From: Beaufortia kweichowensis
Lineage: Eukaryota; Chordata; Actinopteri; Cypriniformes; Gastromyzontidae
Direction: 5' to 3'
Assembly (NCBI GenBank): GCA_019155185.1
Contig: CM032794.1
Coordinates: 15,478,721-15,542,720 of the forward strand
Length of the DNA: 64,000 nucleotides
Part shown: positions 36,101 to 49,386 of the stretch, in pieces
How positions within the stretch are numbered: position 1 is the stretch's first letter
Layout of the letters: every line of letters starts with the position of its first letter
Position numbers and translations under genes: made by a program
Notes under the pieces: model-generated
The model's input: the letters and a program-made list of their open reading frames with translations, nothing else
Databases searched by the model: none
Told to the model about the DNA's origin: nothing

Positions 36101-39100
36101 AGCAGAAGAGAATTGATCTAACACAAACAGCTGTAGAAGCAAGCAACACTTTTGAAGATGTTTTTGCTAAGAATAGCATATCTATTTAGCATCATCTGTG
36201 AGTCACAGATCTGTGTTAGATGTTAAAGTATGTCATGTAAAAATGTGTCATGTGACCCATGCTGGGGGCTGCTACACTGACGAGTAAGAGATAATGAGGG
36301 TTTAGCTTTCGCAGTCTCAGAAGACAACCAGCAGCACCATAATATAATATCATTGTAAGTACTTTAAAGCTGTGTTTAGACAGGCAAATTAAATTAGTTT
36401 TTAGGCGTCACATCTGACTTTTCATTTCTGTCTAAACTTTCAGTTTTCAGTCAAGGCACTGTAACATACACAGAAAACAAAATGTCTAATGTTGCATTTA
36501 CTACTTATTAAATGGAAAACACGCAATCCTGAAAGCAACGTATGCATAAATGTGTAAAAGAAGGAAAAAGAAATGACATTCATGACAATGCTCTCAAACT
36601 TTTTTTAAACTCACCTTAAGCAATCTATTACAAATGTTTGGTTAAAGTCAAATAACCTGTTCCTCATACTAACAGCAACTGAGATCTAACAGCCAGAGCA
36701 TTACGATCACAGAGAAACAATGTTTCCGTCTCGACTGATGAAAGCTGCATTAGGTCATCTCAGCACAGCTCTTGGCAGCAGGACAGCAGCTGCCCTTATA
36801 ACTGAAATTAGAGGCTTTTTGTGTTGTTGGAGAAAAGACTGGCAGCAGTGCATCTTTTCTGTCTCTCTCCAGGGGCGTGTTCATTAACGCTGTGCACCAT
36901 GCTGGCAGTGGTGGAGAAAGCCTTGAAAATCCTCAACACGCTCACAGATCACAGGGAGAAGAGTTCAAAGGAGGGGAAGTGAAATACAAAACACAGTATG
37001 GAGAACATGGAGACACGGTAAAGAGATCGTGTACAGCTGTGGTAGCTTAAACAAATACACCACATGAGAGATGGAAAATTGCAGTAGGCCCTATGTGATG
37101 TTTGATTCTGATGATAAAGCAAATTTATCATTGATTCTAATTAGAAAGCAAATTAGCTCTGTGTGGCTCTTGATTGAAAATGTCTCCTAAAAATAGTTCA
37201 TTTTCTCTTCAGTTGGTTCGCTAGGACAGATCTTTCCTATGTTGATATATTTTACTTAGAAATTCTGTATAGTGTCGGCTGACAAAAGCCAACAGGCTAA
37301 TGTGTCAAAAGGGCTGTGTTGACTACCAAGTTCATGTGAAAAGCAAAATAATTATATACAAAAAATCTAATTGTTCTACTCTGTCATGGCTGTATGCCAC
37401 ATCAATGCCCTGTGAATATATGTAAATACAGCCCAAGTAATGCTGACCATAACACAGAATCACTGAATGACACAAACATCCTTCACACAAACACACACAC
37501 ACAGATTCGTGCACATGCTGGTCCTGACTGTTAACAGGCTACTCAGCTGACCTTTCTGTTTGCCCTTTTTCTCCTTCTTGACGCTGCCAGTCTGAGGAGT
37601 GGAGGTAGGCGGCTTGGTTTTTTTAGCCGAGCGGGGGGCCTGAACCTCCGCTACAGCTTTAACGTCTTCCTGCTCCGCTTCTTGCACTAAATGAGGAGGT
37701 GTAGGAGGAGCCAACGGAGAACAGGAGCACGGACGATAGTTTGAGAAAATAAAAACAAAAGGACAAGGAAGAGGGTTAAAATGAATGAGGAGAGAATAGA
37801 AAGTTAGCAAAGACATGGACCTCACAAAGCAGATATACAGCATCAGTTTTTAGATGAGAAAATTGTATGAAATGGCTGCGAGCATATAATAAAACCTCGA
37901 GCTGCATTCATCTACTTCTGGATGCAATATTAATTGAAGGGGATACAGCAGTTGTCAGAGCAACTGTGAAATCAAAGATATGAAGCACAATTCATTCACT
38001 CTAAAAAGAATTCTGGGTTGTTTTCAACCCAAGGCTAAGAAAAATGTGGACAGACCAGAAAGTTGGATTATGCTTGGTTGTTTCAACCCCACAACTTATG
38101 GAATCAGATTTGTGCCAAATAAAACGAACGAAACTTTTGCGAAAATGAACAAAATATACATTGATAAATGAGAAAAACACTTTGAAAATACAAACAATCA
38201 ACTAAATAGCAAAAAAAGTAACATCGTTTTCAATAAAACTGCATTTTTTGTTGACTTCACTTTCAGGTTCACTTTCGCTAAACGCTGTTTTGAATGCGCT
38301 GCCAGCGTTTTCGTTTTTGCTTTCCAAGTTTTTACAGTATAACAGTATATTAAAGAACATTAATGATAAAACACGGATATTTTTCACATCAGAAGAAGAA
38401 TAGGGTTATTTGAGATGAGTAATCGGGAGGCTCACGGAGCGTCATCAACATCCTCCTCGGCAGGACATTCGAGGCAGCCTGAGGTAAGTTTTTTATAACT
38501 AAGATAATAAATAGGAAAATTGAGATATACGTTTTATTCCTATGCAGAATGCAACAGTTGTTTTATCATTAATGTTCTTTAATATACTGTTATTACCATT
38601 AGTGTAGACTACTTACAGCTCCACAGTCCAGACATGCGCCCGCGCCACTTAAACACTACTTCCGGTTCAATGAGCCGCCGATCAAAATCTCACGAGCCAA
38701 TAGGAGCGAACCGCTGTTAAGCCCGCCCTCGTGAGAGGTTTGTGCCAGAATGGCGAACGTAAATTTGCGAAGCGCAAACAAAAACTTGGAAAGCAAAAAT
38801 GAAAACGCTGGCAGCGCATTCAAAACAGCGTTTAGTGAAAGTGAACCTGAAAGTGAAGTCAACAAAAAATGCAGTTTTATTGAAAACGATGTTACTTTTT
38901 TTGCTATTTAGTTGATTGTTTTTATTTTCAAAGTGTTTTTCTCATTTATCAATGTATATTTTTTCGTTTTCCCAAATGTTTCGTTCGTTTTATTTGGCAC
39001 AAATCTGATTCCATAACAACTCAGCATAGGTTCATTTTCAACTCAACAATGTGACCTGACCATATTTTACCCATCTTTGGGTTTAAAACAACCCAGAATC

Positions 39101-42100
39101 TGTTTTACAGCATTGCTTTCCTGCCATATTTAAATTCTGTTATCATTCACTAATTTCAAACCCATGTGCATATTTTCTGTGGTGCACAAAAAGAGAATTT
39201 AACAAATTGTTCATGAATAGCGGGAATCTGGCCTTTGAGTTCAATTTACTTAGTATAAACTGTTAATGTATAAAAAAATTTGAAATTTTCTACTTTGTGT
39301 TCCACAGAAAAAATAACTGCACACAAATCTGACACAACAAAAACTTACAGAATTAAACTTTTGAATTAAATGTTCCTTGTAACTTTCTGTGAACTACTGA
39401 GCTTTCTTTAAGAAATATATCAGTTTTATGCACAAGATTCAATTGATATCTTGTGCATAAAAAACCTTTCAGCTATACTATTGAAATGAAAAGAAAAGAA
39501 AAGCCTGTCACATAAATTAAAGGAGTAAGTGATTAATGGTTTGGTTACAAAGAAAGTAGTGTATTTGAAATGATTTTTTAAATAAGCGAGCATTAAGAAT
39601 AAACAGAAAACTCCATTAAATGGAGCTGACAACACAATGTACAAATGATGAAATAACACACACAAAATAATGGTCAATTACTAAAGGTTTATGTCTCACT
39701 GAGTGAAGCTCAGGGTGGATCAGAGCCAAAGGTACTTCCTCTTTGCTGAGACGCTTAGGAAAACACTATAAATTATTCAGAATGGTGTATGCTGCTCATA
39801 TAAACAGACATTCATCACTTTCATCAACACAACGAAAGATTTAGGAGGAATCTGGAATGCTTTAATACTAATGTTGCAGATGCCACATGATCAGCATCAA
39901 CTTATTCAAACGTTTCAGTGTTTTAAATAAATGGTTCTGGGTTCTATACACAATTCACACGTGCAACTGACAGCATCAGCACAGAAAATAAAAAAATACT
40001 GTGTAACAGTATAATGTAATTTAACAAAATAAAGGATTTTATTAATTGGTATGGGGAGAATTTGGAGCAAAAAATGTTCTGATATACACTTTCAACAAAC
40101 ATGGAGGTTTATTTTTTTATTTTAAAATACAAAATTAATCTTTAAGATTTTGGGGGGGGAGAGGAAAAACAGGATCTAAACCATCATTGCAACATTGTTA
40201 TATATATTATATATATATGTTTGAGCACCCACAAATAATACACTTTATATGCAAGAAATGGGCACTAAGGCAACTACACATTTTAAGAATGGAGCAAAAA
40301 AAGAAAGAAAACATGAACTTGGATAAACTAAACTGACTAAAAGGCTTTGCTGTGAGCTCATGGTACATACAGCTTAAGATCAAGCTGTTGTTTAACACAT
40401 TATTGTGGATCTACAACACAAACAATAGTTCTTTATTGCCCGTGTTGTTTCACCATCATCTCTAGACAGTTTTATTACGTAAATGGCAAACAGAAATATG
40501 CCATGATGTGACATGATAATAGCTCAGAAAAATGTTTGCACAAGGGTCACCCAACATCCTGCAAGGGCCCTGACACCAACAAATGTCTTTATAGAGATGA
40601 GTGACACTGCAGAAAAGGTTTATCTAACAGTGAGCATTCTGGGATACAGATCAATTGAGTAACCCAAGCCTGTACCGCTGGCATGGTGAAGAATGGCAGT
40701 ATTGTTTGCTGAACAATCAGCAAACAAGCATTTCCATTTTCAATCACCAGCCTTTGTAAGCCTCTCTGTTTGAGCAGCTCGATATTGGCATGTCAGCAAA
40801 ATGACAGCTTGAAATAACGCCTCACCTCTTTGAGAGAGAACATGTAACGTGTAAGTTTTGTTTTATTTTTAGGGGTTGTCATTTGGAACGTATACAACAG
40901 TCAGTTGTAATTCTCAAATTTGATTGGCTGAGTGGCATTCTGAAAGTCCTGACATTCTTAATTGATATATAGTACAACAACACTCACGTTTGCCATTCAG
41001 CTTAAAGAAATAATTCACTTACAAAGAAAATTCTGTATTCTGTATGACTTTCTTTCTTCGGTTGAACAGAAATAAAAGCCATTTGTGTCTGCATGAATTA
41101 ACTCAAAACATAAATCTTTTTTATCTCACAAACCTATCATTTTGGTACAGAAGACAAATATAACACCACTGGAGTCATTTGGATTACTTTAATGATGGAT
41201 GTGCTTTTCAGAGCTTCACCATATTTAACCCTGTATAACGGCCTTTTAATATACAGTAAAATGATTCATTTGTCTTCAACTAAAGAAAGAACTAAGTATA
41301 TTATGAGAAAAAAAATTGTTTTACTGCTATTATAGTTCATCGTAGAACATACATGGGAAATTCTGACCCAGGATCTTTCTCAAGGAAAAACGTGGTACTG
41401 TATGTGGCTTTGAAGTGTATTTTGTACCGTGATAGATGGTGCTGCTGTTGCCGCTGAGGTAGCTCTCCACGAGGGGAGCTTGCTCTTCTGACTGTCGGGT
41501 CCTGCGCACTCGAGAACGCCCATCCAGATTCGATTGCACCATCAGAGGCTCCTGACGTTTCTTCTTCTGTTTCTGTTCCAGTAGAGCTCGCTGCAAACAC
41601 ACAGACACAGTAACATCCACACACATTCCTCTTCAGCATATTATAACTTTACAATTATAAAAAGTACTTCACACTTAAAAATGTCAAAATACACTGAAAG
41701 CAATTACTGGTGAACATGAAATATATTTAAAAATCAAAGAAATGTTTAATAACTGCAATGGAATGACAAATGTTACACTTTACTTGTACAGAAGTCCAAT
41801 GTGGTGACAAATTGCGTAATGACTGAATGTTATGTAACTACATCTCTGAGTTCTTCTGTCATATAAAAGAGACAAATGTGACATTAAAGAAATAAAAAAT
41901 GAAATGTGAGCACCAATAATTAGTACAAATGTATTTTGGAGAGAGTTTCCGCTAATGGTTGCGTCTTTAGAAGAACTTAGAGACAAAATTCTTATGTTGC
42001 CCAGCAAAAACTGACAATTAACAATACTTAAACAGCATCTATTTATTTATGTTATGTTAATTTCAGCATTTACTCATACATATTTAATATACATATTCTT

Positions 42101-45100
42101 AAAGTAAAAAATATCTGTGACTTATAACTTGTATCTGTCAGTTAACATAAGCACAATAAACTAACATGCACAATTGTATTGTCATTAGCTAACATCAACA
42201 AAGATTAATACATGCTGAAAACTACATTGCTCATTATTAGTTCATGTTAGCTTATGCATTTAATGTTAACAAATACAACCTTATTGTAAAGAGTTTCCAA
42301 CATATCAGATAATTACATTTCACATTCAAATAAATGATTACATACCCCTTGGATAAAAAATATTCAAGTTAAATTTAAATAAGTTAAAGTAAATACAGAA
42401 CAGAAAAACATAAACCTGTATGTAATGTATACAGACATAATGTAATACAAATTAAAAGGCAAATGTGAAATGTTTAAACATACTAATCCACACACAAATT
42501 TGTCACAATAAATACACAATAATCCATAACGCATCACATCTAAAGGGAGCCACAGCAATAAATAATGAAGCTGACTCAATTTTGTTTGCCACAGGAAAAC
42601 TGCAGCTCCATGACTCACAGCATGGAAGACATTTCACTTCCCCAAGGAATTTCTGATGATGTCTAACTAACCTCAAGTAGTCTAATCTTAGACATGTTTA
42701 AAAAAAACATGTATATGTACATAGTGTAACCCATTACATCTTTCAACCTAGAAACCTTTGAGCTTTAAAATCCCAGGTGCCAAAAGAATGCAGTGACTGT
42801 CAATCCGTCATAAAAATTTCAGTATTCCATAGCTAAATCCAGCCCACAACACAACTACAACCCAGCACGGGTTTCCCCACACAACCTACTTCAGTTTGGC
42901 AGCAACCTAACATTATATAACACAACAGTCAAGAGTTCTGGAGGAAACCCAGCACTGGAGTCCATTAAACATTAAAGAAAAACCTAAGCCGAGAGAGAGA
43001 GAGTAACCTTTGGATGGCAGAATATTGCATTATATTTCTAGTCTGAATAATATTAGCTGAGATTATGCAAGCAAAGACACTCAGCATTAGTCCCTATGAA
43101 AATCTTTGTTATCATATAACAAAGATCTTTTTCATATTATTATACCTTATAAATCTAAAAACATAATTTACCCCATTTCAACTCATTAATTTAAGTGTAA
43201 ACAATTTCAACTCTTTCAATATTTATATTTAGTTAAAATGACTTGAAATCAGTTAAAATAATGTAAAAACAGTTTAAATGACTTGTAAAGCCAGGTTCAC
43301 AGGTTGACTGATTTTAGGCAGCAAATAATTTTTACAGTGTAGAAAAACATGAGGGAAAATGGGTTAAAATTCATTCTCCGGACAATCACAACATGTGTTG
43401 AAGTTGTTATTTTATAACTTGAAATCTTGACAGAGAGGACAATGAATTCATGGGATTTTAATAACGCATTATATTCCTATGATTGCATCTCACTAGGGGT
43501 TTCTATTTAAAGCCTGTTCTACTACTGCAGATATGGTGTTGCTTGGGGAAACATGCTTTTGTGCAGCGCATCTCCATATTGATGTCCTTGTAAAAAAATT
43601 GTTTATCTGCGAAAACATTGCCTAAACACGTTCACCGTCTGTGCTCGCGTTCCTCTGTTCTGAGAGCTGATGCTAAACTGCAATGCCAAATACAATGCCT
43701 AATGTTTTCAGGATCACAGATACACATACTAAAATTCATCGAAACACAATGATCATAAAGACTAGAGGCAATAAGAAGGATGGATAAACAATTTTAGGCT
43801 CAACTCCTTAAAGGTTATTATGCAAAGAAGACAGGCAATAAACATGGTACTTGGGTCTTGAGGTCTTCCAAAGAGACTAGGAGGTTCATTAAGAGCACAC
43901 GGATGGTGTGGGCTACATCTACAGGCTTGAGTGGAAATATGAAGCAAATGATTCTTGTCTTTCTATCCAGCTGCAATAATCACTGGTGTTTACAGCACAA
44001 CAGCAGACAAGCAGATGCAAAACATCCTCAGGGAGATCTCCTAAAACTGCAGATGCTAAGAAACACAAAAGCTTATGTGGCTGATGTTTGCAGTTTCTTC
44101 ACATCATCATCTCTAGCTTTTTTGGACAGCTGAGGAGAGGAAGGACTTTGACAGAGACTGAGAAAATACATCAAGGCTGAGACAGATTTTCTTTTTGGAA
44201 ATTCATTCCCGCTCTATCTATACTTTGATACTTTAAGGCTGTTTTGCAGAATCTGATTATGTACGTCTATGGAAAGTTTGAAGTTATATTTTTAATGGTG
44301 TTAAATTATTAACCAAATCTCATAAGGGTTAGCGCTGTAGGGCTTGTCTTTAAAAATATATAGGCCTGCACACAGAAATATGACCTAGAAGATTCATCCT
44401 TATGCTGTAAATCAGCTTTTTTTTTTAAATACTTAGCTAAAGAAATTTGTACACACTCCCAAAACCTACTTGTCACTCAGAAAGACACTTTTTTAATTAC
44501 GTTTTGTAAATAATTCTGAATAACTAACATGTGCTTTCCAAAAACATTTTTGTTAATGTTTTTTAAGAAACCCATCTGTTTCCCATTACAGTCCCCTGTG
44601 TTTAATAACAAAGGATTATCCACACGGCCAGTGCGAACCACAAGAATAATAAAGACCACAGAGAGGCAAATCTTGCTAACTGAAAGATTATTTTCTTAAT
44701 CTTTCAAGGCTATTTGCATGAATTCCATCACAACAACAATTTTTGTTGAAAAGCAAAGGAATGATGAAAACTGTGTTATGGCCTCATAAAAAATAGTTCC
44801 TTACGATCCCCAATCTTCTTCTCAGTCAATCTTCTTTATCTTGTTTCCTCTGGTTTCTATATAGCAACTCACCTGCCTGTCCAGCTTCTGTTGTCGTAGG
44901 TTAGTGCCCTCATCATCCAAGGTGCTGCAGAAAGACAAAAACAAGATTAATGCGGAATTCTCACAAAAAAGATTGTCCCTCAGAATCCCCCAGAGAGCCA
45001 AGCACCAACCGCGATACAATTCAAGTGTGGTTGTCTACTAGAGGTCGTTTTGTATAGATTGTTCAGTATAAAGAGGACACAACACAATGCATCACTTAAG

Positions 45101-48100
45101 AGATTTGTTGATTTACAATACGTAACAACTCTTGTTCTAAACCTGCACAAATACACTGAATACGAATATTCAACTGATCCTTCATCACACGTATATGTAT
45201 AAGCAGAATAACAAACACATAAATCCATCAGGTGATATTCCCAGATGTCAGCAGAGACTCGGTTTACTACAACATAATTAGATCTTCCATTCATCGTCCT
45301 TAAAGCCCAGCATACCAGCAAAACCGTCTATAAATAGTGAGTGTAAATACCATATTATTTTCAAAGAAGAGAGACGCCGCTGCTGTGTTAATTATGCGTC
45401 TGAATTACTGTCCTCTTTCAGGTCATTTAAGCGGGGGGAGGGTGGTGCTTTGTCCGTCTTTTCCTTTAATCAGCTATGACACATTCACTCCAGACTCCTC
45501 TTTGCATTTGTGCTGCATGTTATTGCCGAGCCAAAGCTGTGCTAATTAAATGGCAATGAAGGGCTTCCTCTGTGGATGTGATGGGTCATGTGGGAGAGCA
45601 GAAGTGTGAGAGATCAAGGGTGGTGTGGAAGAGGTTTTGTACTTTCGAAACGGTCTGTAATCTGTAAAGAATTATGGCATATTAGTATATAGCAGGTGTG
45701 TGCAGTCAGATCCTTTAAACGCTTTAAAGAAGGGGTGAGAAAATGAAGACGGGAAAGCTATTAATATTTTCCTTTTTTAATGTTTTTTTTAATTGTCACC
45801 GTTCCTCAGGAGGAACACCTATGCTATTTTATTATATTCATGATATTTCATAGTTGAATTCTAATCTAATCATGACAGATGGAAAGGTGTAAGGCTCAAG
45901 ATTAAGTTACACAAATGTAAACATACACAAAAAATTATAAAAAACATTAATGTTGTTTATAAAAGCACCTACAATATAAAAAAAACTAATTCAGGTATAT
46001 TTTTATGTGTATGTGTTTCATGAGTCTAGTTTCTGAAAAACGGATTAAAAAAAGGTCCCTGCGAATCTTAAGGTCAGTGACTTGATGAACTTTTGAACAA
46101 CCATCTCATACTATTATTATTAACAAGACAAGTCAAATCACAGTAGAGCACGTCATGCGCCATATTCCATCATTGTCTCTTCTCTGTGATCATTCGATTA
46201 TTAGCAAAGTGACAGAAAGTTACAGCTAAGCATTATGTGTAAAAAAAACACAGATCATATGCAAGAAAAACGTCCTGTGGCTGTAATTATCCCTATCAGT
46301 ATTTGAGGCTTACTGTGAGCAGTGACACATGCTCCAACAACACACATTTCCAGCAGTCAGCAGTGGATTTCACAGGGAACAGTCGATTGATATTAATTAT
46401 ATTCTTGAAATGACTAGCTACTTGACACCTTCTTTCAGTCTTTCTAGTATAATTTCAGCATTATAAAAATGTTATTCTCACAATTTCCATAACAACAGTC
46501 TCCACATGTCAACACCAAGAGCAGATTCTCAGCCCTGAATCACAAAAAAATACAACAGAGAATGAAAGAACTAAACAGACCACAGCAGTATTGCACCGTT
46601 TTTGTGCTATGGTGTGGAGGCAGAATCAGAATGAATTAGACCGCACACTTTCTCCAAAATCCAACGGTAATGACATGTTTGCAAACCCAAGCGCTCATCT
46701 TGACTGACAGGCTGACAGCATCTGAAAAGTCTTTCATTGGCTGAACGACAGCATCATATAGTCAGAATCATTCTTTGCAGTGCACGGCTGTCAGTGAGAC
46801 ATGCATGATGTCTCAGGACATTTTTGCATTAATATCTCTAAAAGAAAAGCTTCCTAAACGGAATAGCAAGGGAACAGAATGGTTAAACTGGTTTATTAGC
46901 TAAACAAAATACAAATTCTGTCATCACATGCAGCATTATTAATTGAACTTCTTTCTGTAAAAGGTTCCCTGTACAATTTAATTCTAGCTTTTAGACATTC
47001 AAACCGTGTCCAGTGTGTCACAAAGTTTCATTTTTTCCTGCATCTCATAATTTTAACCAGAAATTCATTCGGTTCTTTACATAAAGCTGTCATGAAAGTA
47101 TGAAGAGGAATGTGCTCTTAAGAACAGAGAAGTTAAATGTCAAGTCATAGTAGTTTTAAAGCCTTTTCATGTAAAATGACGCAAGTTTTCTTATTTTGAT
47201 TCTCTTTTTTAAAAACTATCTGCAGTACAAACTAGCCTAGACCAGAAAAGCAATTAGCGCTTGTTAAACAAGTACTGTAAAGTCTCAGGAATGAAGTGTA
47301 TTCCAGTGCCCAGCTGCACAAAAACCTCTCTATCCCTATACAATCCTGAGAAATCACACTTTCAAAAAACTGCGAACACAGACGACACGTTTTCATCACA
47401 CGCACACATGGGAACACAGACAACACGCATGAAAATACATGCCCACTCACACACACTCATTCACAAATACACACATCTATTCAGTGCTCTTACACTTAAA
47501 ACTAAGGAAACGCAAATAGACAAACGCATTCGCACACACTCATTAACCTCCATCTGTTACTAAAAACGCAAACGTTCAAACACACACTATGTAGTGTTAG
47601 CAGTCAAGGGTGTCGCTTCCCATCAGACTGGAAGATAATGACATAAACAGAGCTGTTATAATGTGGGTCAACAATCTCATTAAATTAGGGATGAGAGATG
47701 AATTGATATGTTCTGACGGCTGCCTGTATTGTGTGTTAAGAGTTTCTTTCCCACAGCGTCAAGCTTCAGTAATGACAGTGACGATTCACTTTGTGTGTGT
47801 ACGCATGTGGGTTTACTACATAACTGTATGCGTGTTGGAAAAATTTAAGAACTTCATGTTTTACTTCTTTTCACTGCTAACAAAATACAAATTCTGTCAT
47901 CACATGCACCATTATTAATTGAACTTCTTTCTGTAAAATTTCCCTGCACAATTTAATTCTAGCTTTTAGACATTCAAACTGTGTTCAGTGTGTCACATTT
48001 TTTCCTGCATCTCATAATTTTAACCAGAATTTCATTCAGTTCTTTACACAAAGCTGTCATACGGTTTTTCGAGGAAACCGCTGAATGAGTATGAAGAGGA

Positions 48101-49324
48101 ATGTGCTCTTAAGAACAGAGAAGTTAAATGTCAAGTCATAGTAGTTTTAAAGCCTTTTCATGTAAAACGATGCCAGTTATTTTTATTCTCTCTTTAAAAA
48201 AACTAAGAACTATCTGCTGCAGTTTACTGACTGACGAATAAGATGTGCTTTACAAAACAACTAAATAGAAAAAAATGCCTTAAAATACTCATTTTCTGTG
48301 TATACAAGGATGTTTGTAGTGGCACGAGGGAATGAAATCTTTTGCGTGTACACTTTCCAGTGTTGTTTCATGTGTAAATACTTAACGTCATGGCTTTCGG
48401 TTGAATGCAACTGGAACTCTGTACTTCTTTCATGCTGGTCCATATTTTCTCTCACAAGACACTATTAAAAACAAGGCTGATGTAGTTTGGAGAACATTTC
48501 ACAGAGCTGGCCAGAACACTAAAAGCACATCTTGTGTAACACACAGCTTGCATGAACGTTTTTAAATAAATTACATGAGCAGTGATACATGTACCTGTCT
48601 TTCCGTGTTTGAAAATAACAAGATCTTTAACCTATGTGTGATTGTGTGCATATGGCTTGTGGCTTCCCAGAGCAGATCAGTTTCTGGCCAGAGCTCAGAG
48701 CATTAGTGTCTGAGATGCAGAAGGTCCGGTCCTGTCAGCATGAGCTTTCAGCTCCAAACATTTTTCCTAACAGGTCTCATCTGCAAGGGAGATAATGCTC
48801 ATCACACCAGGAAGCCTGGCATAAAAGACTATGAGAGAAGGACAGACACATTTACTATGTGAGATGGGCTCGCTGTGGCCCATAAACGTATGCAGAATGA
48901 TCAGGGCTGCTTGCACAAATGCTGAGATCCAGACCTTACTGTATTATCATTCTTGCTTATTGGCCAAACATGTAATCCCAGGTTGCCCTAGTGTAGCTTT
49001 TCTAGCTGTTGATCTATTTTTATCTTTGGACAGAAAGTATTGTCTGAAACTGACATAAGAGTAATTCAGCTCTCACTTATGTTAACCACATGAGTCTAGA
49101 ACGAACTGCAGGGCATAACTGACACTCTCTGATTATCTCCGTACACTGTTAAGGCAATTCTTTGCCTAATTATTAGTCATGTTATGCATTATTATTGAAA
49201 CAATCTATCATTATCATTCAAATAAAATGTCAATCAACAAACTGTTTAAGGATTTTATAATGCTCAGAGGTTGCTCTTTCATAGCTATAGTCTCATTTAG
49301 ATACCAGCTTTGTTTCAGATGATC

Positions 49325-49386
<62 letters not shown>

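Larger units (their letters stand above)
38097..39015. mobile_element. 919-bp foldback transposon with exon-like frames, nested
   Basis: Flanked by the 6-bp duplication ACAACT (38091-38096 and 39016-39021). Termini are TATGGAATCAGATTTGTGCC and its complement. Long inverted arms (38097-38333 and 38780-39015) differ at only a few positions. A second, inner inverted pair lies at 38341-38373 and 38559-38591. Between the inner pair is an exon-like frame (ATG 38415 to a GAG|GTAAGT donor at 38483). Between the inner right and outer right arms is a 188-bp GC-rich segment with CCAAT and ACTTCCGG motifs, then an ATG at 38750 opening a 53-codon frame. No transposase domain is recognised. A 6-bp duplication is reported for only a few superfamilies, for example IS3EU, but I do not assign it. 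Confidence 0.85.
37997..39112. mobile_element. MITE split by a nested insertion, tub intron 3
   Basis: Left end CTAAAAAGAATTCTGGGTTG, followed by TTTTCAACCCAAG, is mirrored at the right by GGGTTTAAAACAACCCAGAA, followed by TCTGTTTTACAGC. Only about 95 bp remain on each side, because a second element occupies 38097-39015. Removing one copy of the 6-bp duplication would restore continuity. A target duplication for this outer MITE was not found. Confidence 0.75.
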
